Part shown: positions 7,411 to 14,423 of the stretch, piece after piece
Position numbering within the stretch: position 1 is the first letter of the stretch
How the letters are laid out: every line of letters starts with the position of its first letter
NCBI GenBank assembly: GCA_944345705.1
Contig: CALVML010000012.1
Location: 1 to 38,798 of the forward strand
Source: an uncultured Clostridia bacterium
GTDB taxonomy: Bacteria > Bacillota > Clostridia > Christensenellales > UBA1242
Direction of reading: 5' to 3'
Length of the DNA stretch: 38,798 nt
Notes under the pieces: generated by a model
Database searches by the model: none
Told to the model about the DNA's origin: nothing
Seen by the model: the letters and a program-made list of their open reading frames with translations, nothing else
Position numbers and translations under genes: made by a program

Positions 7411-8979
7411 TTAAACTTTCATTTTGCAGGCATTTGGCACTTTCGGAAGTCCCGGCATAAGTGAGATATTTCCAGCTTTGACAAGCAAAAATTCTGCACC
7501 GTTTTTGATTTCGACGTCTTGAATATAGAAGTCGAAATTCTCGTTAAAGCGATCCTTCTCGTCACTAGAAAAAGTGTACTGCGTCTTTGCCATAACAAGC
7601 GGGAAGTTTAAAGCAAGTTTTTCAAGTTTTGCAATATGATCTTTGGCAACTGAAGAAAAGACAACGCTTTTTGCTCCGTACACTTTTTGACAAAGTGATG
7701 TGATTTTCTTTGCAATATCGTCTTCTAGATTATAGGCAAACTTCAGCTTTTTATTAGGCTTCTGTGAAAGAAGTGCGACTTTCCTTGCAAGGTCGATGGC
7801 GCCATTTCCGCCTTGAGTAAATGGATAGACGCGCGCGCTTTCACACGAAAGACTTTGGCAAAATTCTTCGATTTGCTTTAGAGCCTTTTCGCTGTCGCTT
7901 TTGAAAACATTGATGGCAACGATTACGCGTCTATTAAAAACATTTCTTAAGTTTTCTATATGCTTTTTAAGATTTTTTAGTCCGCTTTCAAGCATTTGAG
8001 TTTTGCTCTTGCCTTGACCATGCTCGATAAGGGCGCGCTGTGAGGCAACTAGCACCACAACACTTGGATTAAGCGAGAATTGCCTGCATTTTAAATCTAA
8101 AAATTTCTCTCCACCAAGGTCGCAACCAAAGCCGGCTTCAGTTATGGCAAAGTCTGCAAGTGAAAGGGCGTATTTCGTTGCGAGGATTGAGTTGCAACCA
8201 AAGGATATATTCGCAAAAGGTCCGCCATGGACAAGGGCAGGAGTACCAAATTTGGTCTGTACGAGATTTGGCTTTATTGCATCTTTTAAAAGGATAGCCA
8301 TTGCGTTTTCTGCTTTTAGATCGCCTGCGTAGATAGGCTGTCCTGTCAGGCTGTATGCGACAATAATCTTTTTCAGCCTTCTTTTTAGGTCCTTTAGATC
8401 TTTGGATAAACAAAGAATAGACATGATCTCGCTTGCGGCAGTTATTGTAAATTCTTCTTTTCGAGTTACATTGTTTCTATTTGCCTCTTGAGATATTTCA
8501 ATGTTCCTTAAAGCACGGTCATTCATATCCATGCACCTATGAAAAACAATTCTCTGCCTATCGATATTTAACTCGTTTCCAAAATATAGATGATTGTCAA
8601 TCATAGCGCAAAGCAAGTTGTTTGCACTCTCGATTGCGTGAAAATCGCCTGTAAAATGCAGATTTATCTCTTGCTGTGGCAAAACTATAGCCTCTCCACC
8701 GCCAGTTGCTCCGCCCTTGACGCCAAAGACTGGTCCAAGTGATGGCTCACGCAATGCAAGCGCACTATTCACCCCAAGCATTCTCATCGCGTCAGCAAGT
8801 GCGATTGACACCGTGGTCTTGCCTTCTCCAAATTTTGTAGGGTTTATGGCGGTGACTAGAATAAGCTTTCCTTTTTTGTTTTTAGGGCAATTTTCTATTT
8901 TTGCAATATAATCTCCATATCTAAATATGTCTTTTTCACTTAGTCCTAATTTTTTTGCAATATCAACTATTTTTTCCAT
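7411..8979 (-). CDS. fhs: Formate-tetrahydrofolate ligase
   Basis: Catalyses ATP-dependent formylation of tetrahydrofolate to 10-formyl-THF, feeding purine synthesis and the methyl branch of one-carbon metabolism. The 522-residue sequence carries the family P-loop PTKFGEGKTT (47-56). It also has the REPSLGPVFGVKGGATGGG segment and HFTGDFHAIESANNLL, plus the C-terminal MPGLPKVPNA segment. It is slightly shorter than the usual 550-560 residues. I choose the second ATG (8979): AAAGGA lies 9 nt before it but abuts the first ATG at 8988. The gene is monocistronic, with its own terminator, and divergent from the metalloprotease-like operon. Confidence 0.95.
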   Translation of the reverse strand: MEKIVDIAKKLGLSEKDIFRYGDYIAKIENCPKNKKGKLILVTAINPTKFGEGKTTVSIALADAMRMLGVNSALALREPSLGPVFGVKGGATGGGEAIVLPQQEINLHFTGDFHAIESANNLLCAMIDNHLYFGNELNIDRQRIVFHRCMDMNDRALRNIEISQEANRNNVTRKEEFTITAASEIMSILCLSKDLKDLKRRLKKIIVAYSLTGQPIYAGDLKAENAMAILLKDAIKPNLVQTKFGTPALVHGGPFANISFGCNSILATKYALSLADFAITEAGFGCDLGGEKFLDLKCRQFSLNPSVVVLVASQRALIEHGQGKSKTQMLESGLKNLKKHIENLRNVFNRRVIVAINVFKSDSEKALKQIEEFCQSLSCESARVYPFTQGGNGAIDLARKVALLSQKPNKKLKFAYNLEDDIAKKITSLCQKVYGAKSVVFSSVAKDHIAKLEKLALNFPLVMAKTQYTFSSDEKDRFNENFDFYIQDVEIKNGAEFLLVKAGNISLMPGLPKVPNACKMKV

Positions 8980-9061
8980 TTTTTCCATTCCTTTACAAGC
9001 AATTTTAACACAAAAAATCTTAAATTAAAACCATTATTGACAACTTTTTGATCGGTTACTA

Positions 9062-9090
9062 TTGAAAAATATTATAATATTTGTTATAAT
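9062..9090 (+). promoter_or_regulatory. Promoter of the metalloprotease-like operon
   Basis: TTGAAA (9062-9067), 17 nt, TATAAT (9085-9090). Transcription should start near 9097, which excludes the ATG at 9094 and supports the ATG at 9112 preceded by AAGGAC. Confidence 0.75.
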
Positions 9091-9111
9091 TTAATGGTAA
9101 GGACAAAAATA

Positions 9112-10185
9112 ATGGTAAATTTTAATAGATTGAATTTAGATCAATTGCTTGCACTTTTTAATGATAATTTCTATAAAGTCATCACAAATAAAAGTGAATT
9201 TTATGATTATCTAAAGGCGATTTCCTGCAGAATTTGTGATTGCTATAGGACAAAGAATTATCCTTACTTTATATTAGATACAATGGAAAAGGGTACGATG
9301 GGAATGATGATGGAAAATAGAGTTATAAGTTTAAACTTTAAACTCATCAATGCCTTTCCGCACTATGCAAGCCTTAACAATCTATATTATCCATTTGTAT
9401 TTATCAGTACCATGATCCATGAAACAAGACACTTTTTACAAGAAAATAGTTTTCAAGATATAGATCCTATTGTAAAAAGTTACAATACCTATAGAACTTG
9501 CTTGCCAAGGTCTGCAAAAGATTGCATTTCCTATGGTTCAGAGCCTATTGAAATTGATGCGAGATATTTTGCATTTCAAGTTTTAAAAGACAGGCAATTT
9601 TTTGATAAGTATTTGTTTAGTGGAGAGAGATTAAACTATGAAAGAATTTTTTCACGACAAATATCGTCAATCGCACACTCTTTGAATGAAGCTTTTAATG
9701 ATTTAAAAAATCTCAATCTAAGTTCAAAATTGTCGGTTTTTGATATGGACAAAAGTTATAGTGAATTCTTGAGAGAAATAGGTTTAAGCAAAGAGTTTTT
9801 TAAAACCAAAACTATCAAAGATTTGCCAGAAAAAAGCAAGCAAGATTTGTCATTCAAACTAGATTGGGATAGCGGTGTTCGCGACATTATGAATGAAAAC
9901 TATGATGCAATGGCAAAGGCTGATCGGGCACAGACAAGTGAATTAAATTTGATTTTAAAGCAGTCATATTCATCACTTTTAAAACTTGCTCAATTAAGCG
10001 ACAGCCAAAAGGCAACGCTAGGTGATATGTTAAGATTGCGAGCAATGTCGCTATATGAAACCGATAGACTCTATCATAGACTTGCGCCCGATTATTACGA
10101 CATTGTGCGCGATGAAATCCACAAGCCAAAATTGCGAGAAATAGAGCAATTTAATGACATTTATGATATAATTGAACCGGTATAG
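9112..10185 (+). CDS. Predicted zinc metalloprotease-like protein, copy 1
   Basis: A 357-residue cytoplasmic-looking protein of a family I do not recognise. It contains MIHETRHFLQ with an HExxH zinc-binding motif (H103-E104-xx-H107). Forty residues after H107 comes PIEIDARYFAFQVL, whose E147 is a good third zinc ligand. The N-terminal 60 residues and a C-terminal helix with Y-E-x-x-x-L-Y-x-x-x-A-P are shared with the next two genes. There is no signal peptide or membrane helix. It is first of a four-gene operon. The start at 9112 is set by AAGGA 8 nt upstream. After the stop a coding-like stretch continues in the +1 frame to 10261. Peptidase activity is inference from the motif. Confidence 0.8.
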   Translation: MVNFNRLNLDQLLALFNDNFYKVITNKSEFYDYLKAISCRICDCYRTKNYPYFILDTMEKGTMGMMMENRVISLNFKLINAFPHYASLNNLYYPFVFISTMIHETRHFLQENSFQDIDPIVKSYNTYRTCLPRSAKDCISYGSEPIEIDARYFAFQVLKDRQFFDKYLFSGERLNYERIFSRQISSIAHSLNEAFNDLKNLNLSSKLSVFDMDKSYSEFLREIGLSKEFFKTKTIKDLPEKSKQDLSFKLDWDSGVRDIMNENYDAMAKADRAQTSELNLILKQSYSSLLKLAQLSDSQKATLGDMLRLRAMSLYETDRLYHRLAPDYYDIVRDEIHKPKLREIEQFNDIYDIIEPV

Positions 10186-10273
10186 GGAAGGACAAACAAA
10201 TCCAGAAGATATAAGACAATTTTATATGATACGTGATCTACTCGATAAGGAAGATCTATAAAGGGGAATTAAT

Positions 10274-11344
10274 ATGACGATAGATTTAAGTAATCTTAAT
10301 TTAAAAGAATTGATTGCGCTAGGCGGGCGAGATTTTTATAAGACGGTTACAGACAAGCAAGATCTTATGCTTTATTTGCAAGAAGTCAGCAAAAGAGTGT
10401 GTGAGGAAAACAGCGTTGCAAACTATCCTCAATTGTCAGTTGTGAATATTAGAGTAGATACTATGGGGGTGTCGTTTTTCAATAACATTGCCATTAATTC
10501 TAAACTTTTAGACTGCTTTGATATGTTTAAAATGCTTAACAATACACACTATGTCTTCATGTTACTTTCAACAGTTATCCATGAAACAAGACACTTTTTG
10601 CAACTTGGCAATCTTGACAGTGTTGATCCTATCGTCAAAGGCTTTACAGCTTATCATTTAGCAGTGCCTGGTTTTTCTCTCACTCCTATTTCATATCCTA
10701 CCGATGTGAGAGAAGTGGATGCAAGATATTATGCCTATCAAGTGCTTAATAAAGATGAAACATTTAGACGCCATATATTCAATAGAGATTTCATCAATAC
10801 AGAGATGAACGATTCGATGAAAATAAGTTCGATTGCACAATCGCTTTTGTTGAATTTGTCACATATTGATAGATGCGATAGGTTGACAAGCGAAATTGTA
10901 TATGGCATGCAGGAGCTTTATGGTGACTTTTTGAAAGATATAAATCTTGATCTATCCATGTTTAATCCAGGAGTAGAAATACCAGGCGGAAAATTAGATC
11001 AAGTGTTTTTACAAATATTGTATTACGGCAATTTAATTAGTGATATTCTCGACAAATATCAAGATAGTATTATGAAAAACTCGAGAATGGAACTTAAATT
11101 GCAACGTCACATTATGCAACTTGGTCAAAAAGAGATAGACAATTTGCACGTTGGAGAAGATGTTAAAAAACTTGCAAAAGACCTTTTAAGATTGCATGCT
11201 GTGACAAGTTACGAGTCATTCATGCTTTACAGAAAGATTGCACCTGAATTTGACGATTTTAAATATGCAATCAATATGCCTAAAGAGCCAGACAGCAAGA
11301 ACGAGTTTATCTCGGTTTATTCCGATTATTTAGGTAGGTGTTAG
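10274..11344 (+). CDS. Predicted zinc metalloprotease-like protein, copy 2
   Basis: A 356-residue paralogue of the preceding gene. The HExxH motif VIHETRHFLQ is at exactly the same residue numbers (H103, E104, H107), and REVDARYYAYQVL places E147 identically. The shared C-terminal segment is YESFMLYRKIAPEFDDF. The ribosome binding site AAAGGGG is 8 nt before the ATG. The middle regions diverge strongly between copies (the paralogues look well below half identical by eye) while the motif blocks stay fixed, so the duplication is old and all copies seem to be under selection. No secretion signal is seen, so an intracellular substrate is likely. Confidence 0.8.
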   Translation: MTIDLSNLNLKELIALGGRDFYKTVTDKQDLMLYLQEVSKRVCEENSVANYPQLSVVNIRVDTMGVSFFNNIAINSKLLDCFDMFKMLNNTHYVFMLLSTVIHETRHFLQLGNLDSVDPIVKGFTAYHLAVPGFSLTPISYPTDVREVDARYYAYQVLNKDETFRRHIFNRDFINTEMNDSMKISSIAQSLLLNLSHIDRCDRLTSEIVYGMQELYGDFLKDINLDLSMFNPGVEIPGGKLDQVFLQILYYGNLISDILDKYQDSIMKNSRMELKLQRHIMQLGQKEIDNLHVGEDVKKLAKDLLRLHAVTSYESFMLYRKIAPEFDDFKYAINMPKEPDSKNEFISVYSDYLGRC

Positions 11345-11360
11345 ACGAAAAGGAGTAAAA

Positions 11361-12416
11361 ATGAACAAATATTCTGAAAAAAGTCTTGACGAACTTTTGT
11401 CATATTTCGGTGATGAGTTTTATCAATTTGTTCCTACGAAAGAAGACTTTGTATGGTACTTAACCGAGATTTCGCATAGAATTATAGAAGAAAACGGTAT
11501 TAAACAATTTCCACAATATAATTTTTTTTACAATATGCAAAAAAATACCATGCTTGGCAGTTACTCGGCAGGTACTATTAAAATTAACAATAATTTAACA
11601 AATGGTTTTGATTATTTCAAAGAAAAAAACAATCTTCATTATGTATTCAAAATGATAGATTCGATTATTCATGAAACAAGGCATTTTTTACAGAATAAAC
11701 AAGTTGAGAGTGTTAGTCCTATCGTGAAGCAATATTATACTTTAGATATTTTTCTGCCTGACGATAATAACGTTTCTTATTTCACAAATGTCTATGAAAT
11801 TGATGCAAGATACTATACCTATCAAGTCATGAAAGAAAAAGACAATTTAAAAACATATATTTCAACAAAGTATAGAGATGAAGAATATACGCGCTCGACA
11901 TTTTTATCTTCTCACTACGCAAACATCTTAATGCTTCAAAAGGGCAACTATTCTTCATTAACAAAATTTAATGCTGAAAGTTTTAAAAAGGTTTATATGC
12001 CTTTTTTGGAAAGTTTAGGTATAGATATAGACAGAATGGCCGCCTTTTTACTTACAAAAACAAAGCGAAATGATTATTTGATAAAAAAAGCATTTGAAAC
12101 TGACCCAAAGTTGAAATCAAGTTATGAGTACTTTGCAAACAATATTCAGTTGCGCTCTAAATCTAATTTAAGATTGCAAGAATACATGGCGACGATGGCA
12201 GACAACAGCAGTTTAAGAAAAAAGTCAATTGACGAAGAAACAAGAAATGCTTTATGGCAATCGTTAGGCAGACTTGCCTATGTGTGCCACGAGTCTAATA
12301 ACTTATACAAAAATATTGCACCAGAATTTGACGAGTTTAAAAAACCTGAAATAGACCTAACAAGTCAAAGGCAAAAAGATGAAGAAAACGTTTTTAATGA
12401 AGTATTATATAATTAA
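11361..12416 (+). CDS. Predicted zinc metalloprotease-like protein, copy 3
   Basis: A 351-residue third paralogue, 16 nt after copy 2 and preceded by AAAAGGAG. IIHETRHFLQ (H104, E105, H108) and YEIDARYYTYQVM (E146) preserve the putative zinc site. The C-terminal shared segment is HESNNLYKNIAPEFDEF. It is the most divergent N-terminally and more aromatic and lysine-rich than copies 1 and 2. It is cytoplasmic by sequence. The operon continues 24 nt later into a PAP2 phosphatase gene, so the three proteins may act with, or in the same process as, a membrane lipid phosphatase; that link is contextual only. Confidence 0.8.
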   Translation: MNKYSEKSLDELLSYFGDEFYQFVPTKEDFVWYLTEISHRIIEENGIKQFPQYNFFYNMQKNTMLGSYSAGTIKINNNLTNGFDYFKEKNNLHYVFKMIDSIIHETRHFLQNKQVESVSPIVKQYYTLDIFLPDDNNVSYFTNVYEIDARYYTYQVMKEKDNLKTYISTKYRDEEYTRSTFLSSHYANILMLQKGNYSSLTKFNAESFKKVYMPFLESLGIDIDRMAAFLLTKTKRNDYLIKKAFETDPKLKSSYEYFANNIQLRSKSNLRLQEYMATMADNSSLRKKSIDEETRNALWQSLGRLAYVCHESNNLYKNIAPEFDEFKKPEIDLTSQRQKDEENVFNEVLYN

Positions 12417-12440
12417 ATTAAAAGCAACAAAGGTTTTAAA

Positions 12441-13148
12441 ATGCAAAAGAAGAAATTTAAAGAGAAAATTAAATTGGTTTATAGGGAAATATCGTACGCC
12501 ATACTTCCTTTCTTTATCTTTGTGATGGTGCTTGTTGTGTCATACTTTGGCAATCAACTCATCTATAGTTTAGGTTGGACACATGGCTCAAACTGGTGCG
12601 AGATCGAACTTGACAAACACATTCCACTTATTCCATGGTTTGTATATTTCTATTACTTGACCTTTCCGCTTGGCATAATAACTTTTTTCATGCTTGCCTA
12701 TAAAGATAAAAAAGCCTTTTACAACTTATTCTTGACGCTAGTCATCTCATTTTCCATTTCAGGCATAATCTATGCGTTTTTTCAAACTGAATTTACAAAG
12801 CCAGATTTCACGCCCGTGACTTTTACTGACAAACTCGTGGTTTGGACATGGGGATCGACAAACCCTATCAACTGCTTTCCGTCACAACATTGTTTCATGG
12901 CATTTGCTATGATAATTGCCTGTGTGAGCGGGAGAAACATCAATAAATTCTATAGAGTTTTCACTATATTAATTTCAATCATGATCATTCTTTCCACCGT
13001 ATTTATAAGACAGCACTTTTTGCTGGATATCTTTGGCTCACTTGACATTATGGGCATGGTCTACGGGATTGTTTATATATCAAGATATGGAGAAAAGAAG
13101 GCGTTAAAACAAATAGCAAAGAAAGATGATGAAAATGGAGGCAACTAA
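12441..13148 (+). CDS. PAP2-family membrane phosphatase
   Basis: A 235-residue membrane protein with about six hydrophobic segments. The PAP2 signature blocks are present: PSQH (147-150), and S185-to-D196 containing R190, H192 and D196 (RQHFLLD). The nucleophile and charge-relay histidines are therefore intact. The first block (usually KxxxxxxRP) is weak, around residues 120-133. Such enzymes dephosphorylate phosphatidic acid or undecaprenyl/isoprenoid pyrophosphate at the membrane. It is the last gene of the operon with the three metalloprotease-like proteins. The ribosome binding site AAAGG is 8 nt upstream. Confidence 0.8.
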   Translation: MQKKKFKEKIKLVYREISYAILPFFIFVMVLVVSYFGNQLIYSLGWTHGSNWCEIELDKHIPLIPWFVYFYYLTFPLGIITFFMLAYKDKKAFYNLFLTLVISFSISGIIYAFFQTEFTKPDFTPVTFTDKLVVWTWGSTNPINCFPSQHCFMAFAMIIACVSGRNINKFYRVFTILISIMIILSTVFIRQHFLLDIFGSLDIMGMVYGIVYISRYGEKKALKQIAKKDDENGGN

Positions 13149-13157
13149 AGAAAACAT

Positions 13158-13186
13158 TTGGAACAAAATAGAAAATATGATAGAAT
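13158..13186 (+). promoter_or_regulatory. Promoter of desulfoferrodoxin gene
   Basis: TTGGAA (13158-13163), 17 nt, TAGAAT (13181-13186); the ATG follows 26 nt later after AAAGGAG. Confidence 0.5.
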
Positions 13187-13212
13187 GTAATAGTTATTAA
13201 AAGGAGAAATTT

Positions 13213-13599
13213 ATGAAAAAACTTGTATTTTATAAATGTGAAATATGTGGCAATGTTGCAATAAAACTTGTAGATAGCGGCGTGCCTATGTTCTGCTGTG
13301 GAAAGGTAATGAGTGAGATTGCGCCAAACAGCACTGATGCTTCTAGTGAAAAGCATAAGCCTGTGGTTTCAGCGAGCGAAAATCAAATCAAGGTCACTGT
13401 TGGCGAAGTTTTGCATCCTATGACTGTTGAACATTACATATCACATATAGTATTAGAAACAGAAAAAGGAGTTTACATCAAAAATCTTCTTCCAACCGAT
13501 CAGCCAACAGCAAGTTTTTTTCTTGAAGATGGCGAGAGTGCACTTTCTGCATATTCAGTCTGCAATCTGCATGGCGTGTGGATGAGTGAAATTGAGTAA
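13213..13599 (+). CDS. dfx: Desulfoferrodoxin (superoxide reductase)
   Basis: A two-iron superoxide reductase that reduces superoxide to peroxide in the cytoplasm of anaerobes. The N-terminal desulforedoxin centre has C9-x2-C12 and C28-C29. The catalytic centre has E46-K47-H48, H68, H74, C117 and H120 (EKHKP, HPMTVEHY, CNLHG), all the expected ligands. The length of 128 residues is normal. It is monocistronic with its own promoter and a strong terminator. It indicates an anaerobe coping with transient oxygen exposure. Confidence 0.95.
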   Translation: MKKLVFYKCEICGNVAIKLVDSGVPMFCCGKVMSEIAPNSTDASSEKHKPVVSASENQIKVTVGEVLHPMTVEHYISHIVLETEKGVYIKNLLPTDQPTASFFLEDGESALSAYSVCNLHGVWMSEIE

Positions 13600-13660
13600 T
13601 ATCTTTTTTGTTAAATAAATATTCTATCTTTTATAATCTATTTGATTAAAAAACAATCAT

Positions 13661-13689
13661 GCACTATGAGTTTCCATAGTGCTTTTTTT
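13661..13689 (+). terminator. Terminator after desulfoferrodoxin gene
   Basis: GCACTATG (13661-13668) pairs with CATAGTGC (13675-13682), loop 6 nt, then seven T residues. Confidence 0.9.
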
Positions 13690-13753
13690 GTGCCTATGAT
13701 AAAAATAAAATTATAGATAAATTTGAAATATTTTTAAAAAATTGCAAAATTTA

Positions 13754-13812
13754 TTGACAATTGAACGAATATTCAACTATAATATACTATAGACAGTTGA
13801 GCGGGTGTTCAA
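13754..13812 (+). promoter_or_regulatory. cad promoter with two ArsR-type operators
   Basis: TTGACA (13754-13759), 18 nt, TATAAT (13778-13783). The palindrome TTGAACGAATATTCAA (13761-13776) fills the spacer exactly, where a bound ArsR/SmtB dimer would block polymerase. A second, degenerate copy, TTGAGCGGGTGTTCAA, lies at 13797-13812, 36 bp further and over or just past the start site. Metal-dependent derepression by the CadC-like repressor encoded downstream is inferred. Confidence 0.8.
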
Positions 13813-13821
13813 TTATCTATA

Positions 13822-14045
13822 AAAGCCAATTTTAATTGCTCGTTTTGGTTAACGAGAAAATTGACTTTGATTTAGTATCTATTTTTAGTATCTAATTTTT
13901 GTATATGTTTTCTATATTTCAATTCTAATTGTAAATGTCGTAGGGGAGTTGAGATTTTAAGCTTTTTATATTTGAAATATAAAAAACAAAATTTAGAGAA
14001 AAGATATTTAAAAATTTTTTAAATAATTCGATAAAAGGAGCTTTT
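13822..14045 (+). promoter_or_regulatory. Long structured 5' leader of the cad operon
   Basis: About 250 nt separate the probable transcription start from the cadC ATG, with no long open frame. A hairpin at 13822-13868 combines CTCGTT/AACGAG (loop 6 nt) with CAATTTT/AAAATTG and AAAG/CTTT extensions. A 13-nt direct repeat (TTTAGTATCTA plus TTTT) occurs at 13871 and 13884. A second hairpin near 13959-13981 pairs TTTTTATATT with AATATAAAAA. The ribosome binding site AAAGGAG closes the leader. It matches no riboswitch class I know. Confidence 0.45.
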
Positions 14046-14423
14046 ATGGGGAAAAGTGAAATGGAATGTGACTGCAATTTAATTCACAACGAGTCGGTTG
14101 CAAGGGCTAAGGCAAATATGCTAGACGAAGATATAATAATCATGATATCCGATTTTTATAAGGCACTTTGCGACTCTACTCGTGCAAAGATAATAAATGC
14201 ACTTGAAAGCGGTGAACTTTGCGTATGTGATATATCGGTACTTTTGAATATGACCAAGAGTGCGGTATCTCATCAACTTAAAAATCTCAAGCAGTTGAAT
14301 TTGATTAAGTCAAGAAAAGTCGGCAAAGAGGTTCTCTATTCTTTAAGCGATAAACATGTGCAGATGGTTTTCGACATAAGTAAAGAGCATGTTTTGGAGT
14401 CGTATAATGAAGAAGACTGTTAA
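14046..14423 (+). CDS. cadC: ArsR/SmtB-family metal-sensing repressor (CadC-like)
   Basis: A 125-residue winged-helix repressor. The recognition region is LLNMTKSAVSHQLKNLKQLNL. Cysteines C8 and C10 in the N-terminal arm and C59/C61 in ELCVCDI correspond to the thiolate site of CadC (C7, C11, C58, C60), which senses Cd, Pb, Bi or Zn. It is encoded upstream of, and overlapping, the cognate P-type ATPase gene, and its promoter contains fitting palindromic operators. Autoregulated metal-inducible control is the inferred role. Confidence 0.88.
   Translation: MGKSEMECDCNLIHNESVARAKANMLDEDIIIMISDFYKALCDSTRAKIINALESGELCVCDISVLLNMTKSAVSHQLKNLKQLNLIKSRKVGKEVLYSLSDKHVQMVFDISKEHVLESYNEEDC

Noticed and set aside
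9094..9111. Earlier in-frame ATG for metalloprotease copy 1
   Set aside because: It lies 4 nt after the -10 box, upstream of the probable transcription start, and has no ribosome binding site; 9112 has AAGGA at good spacing.
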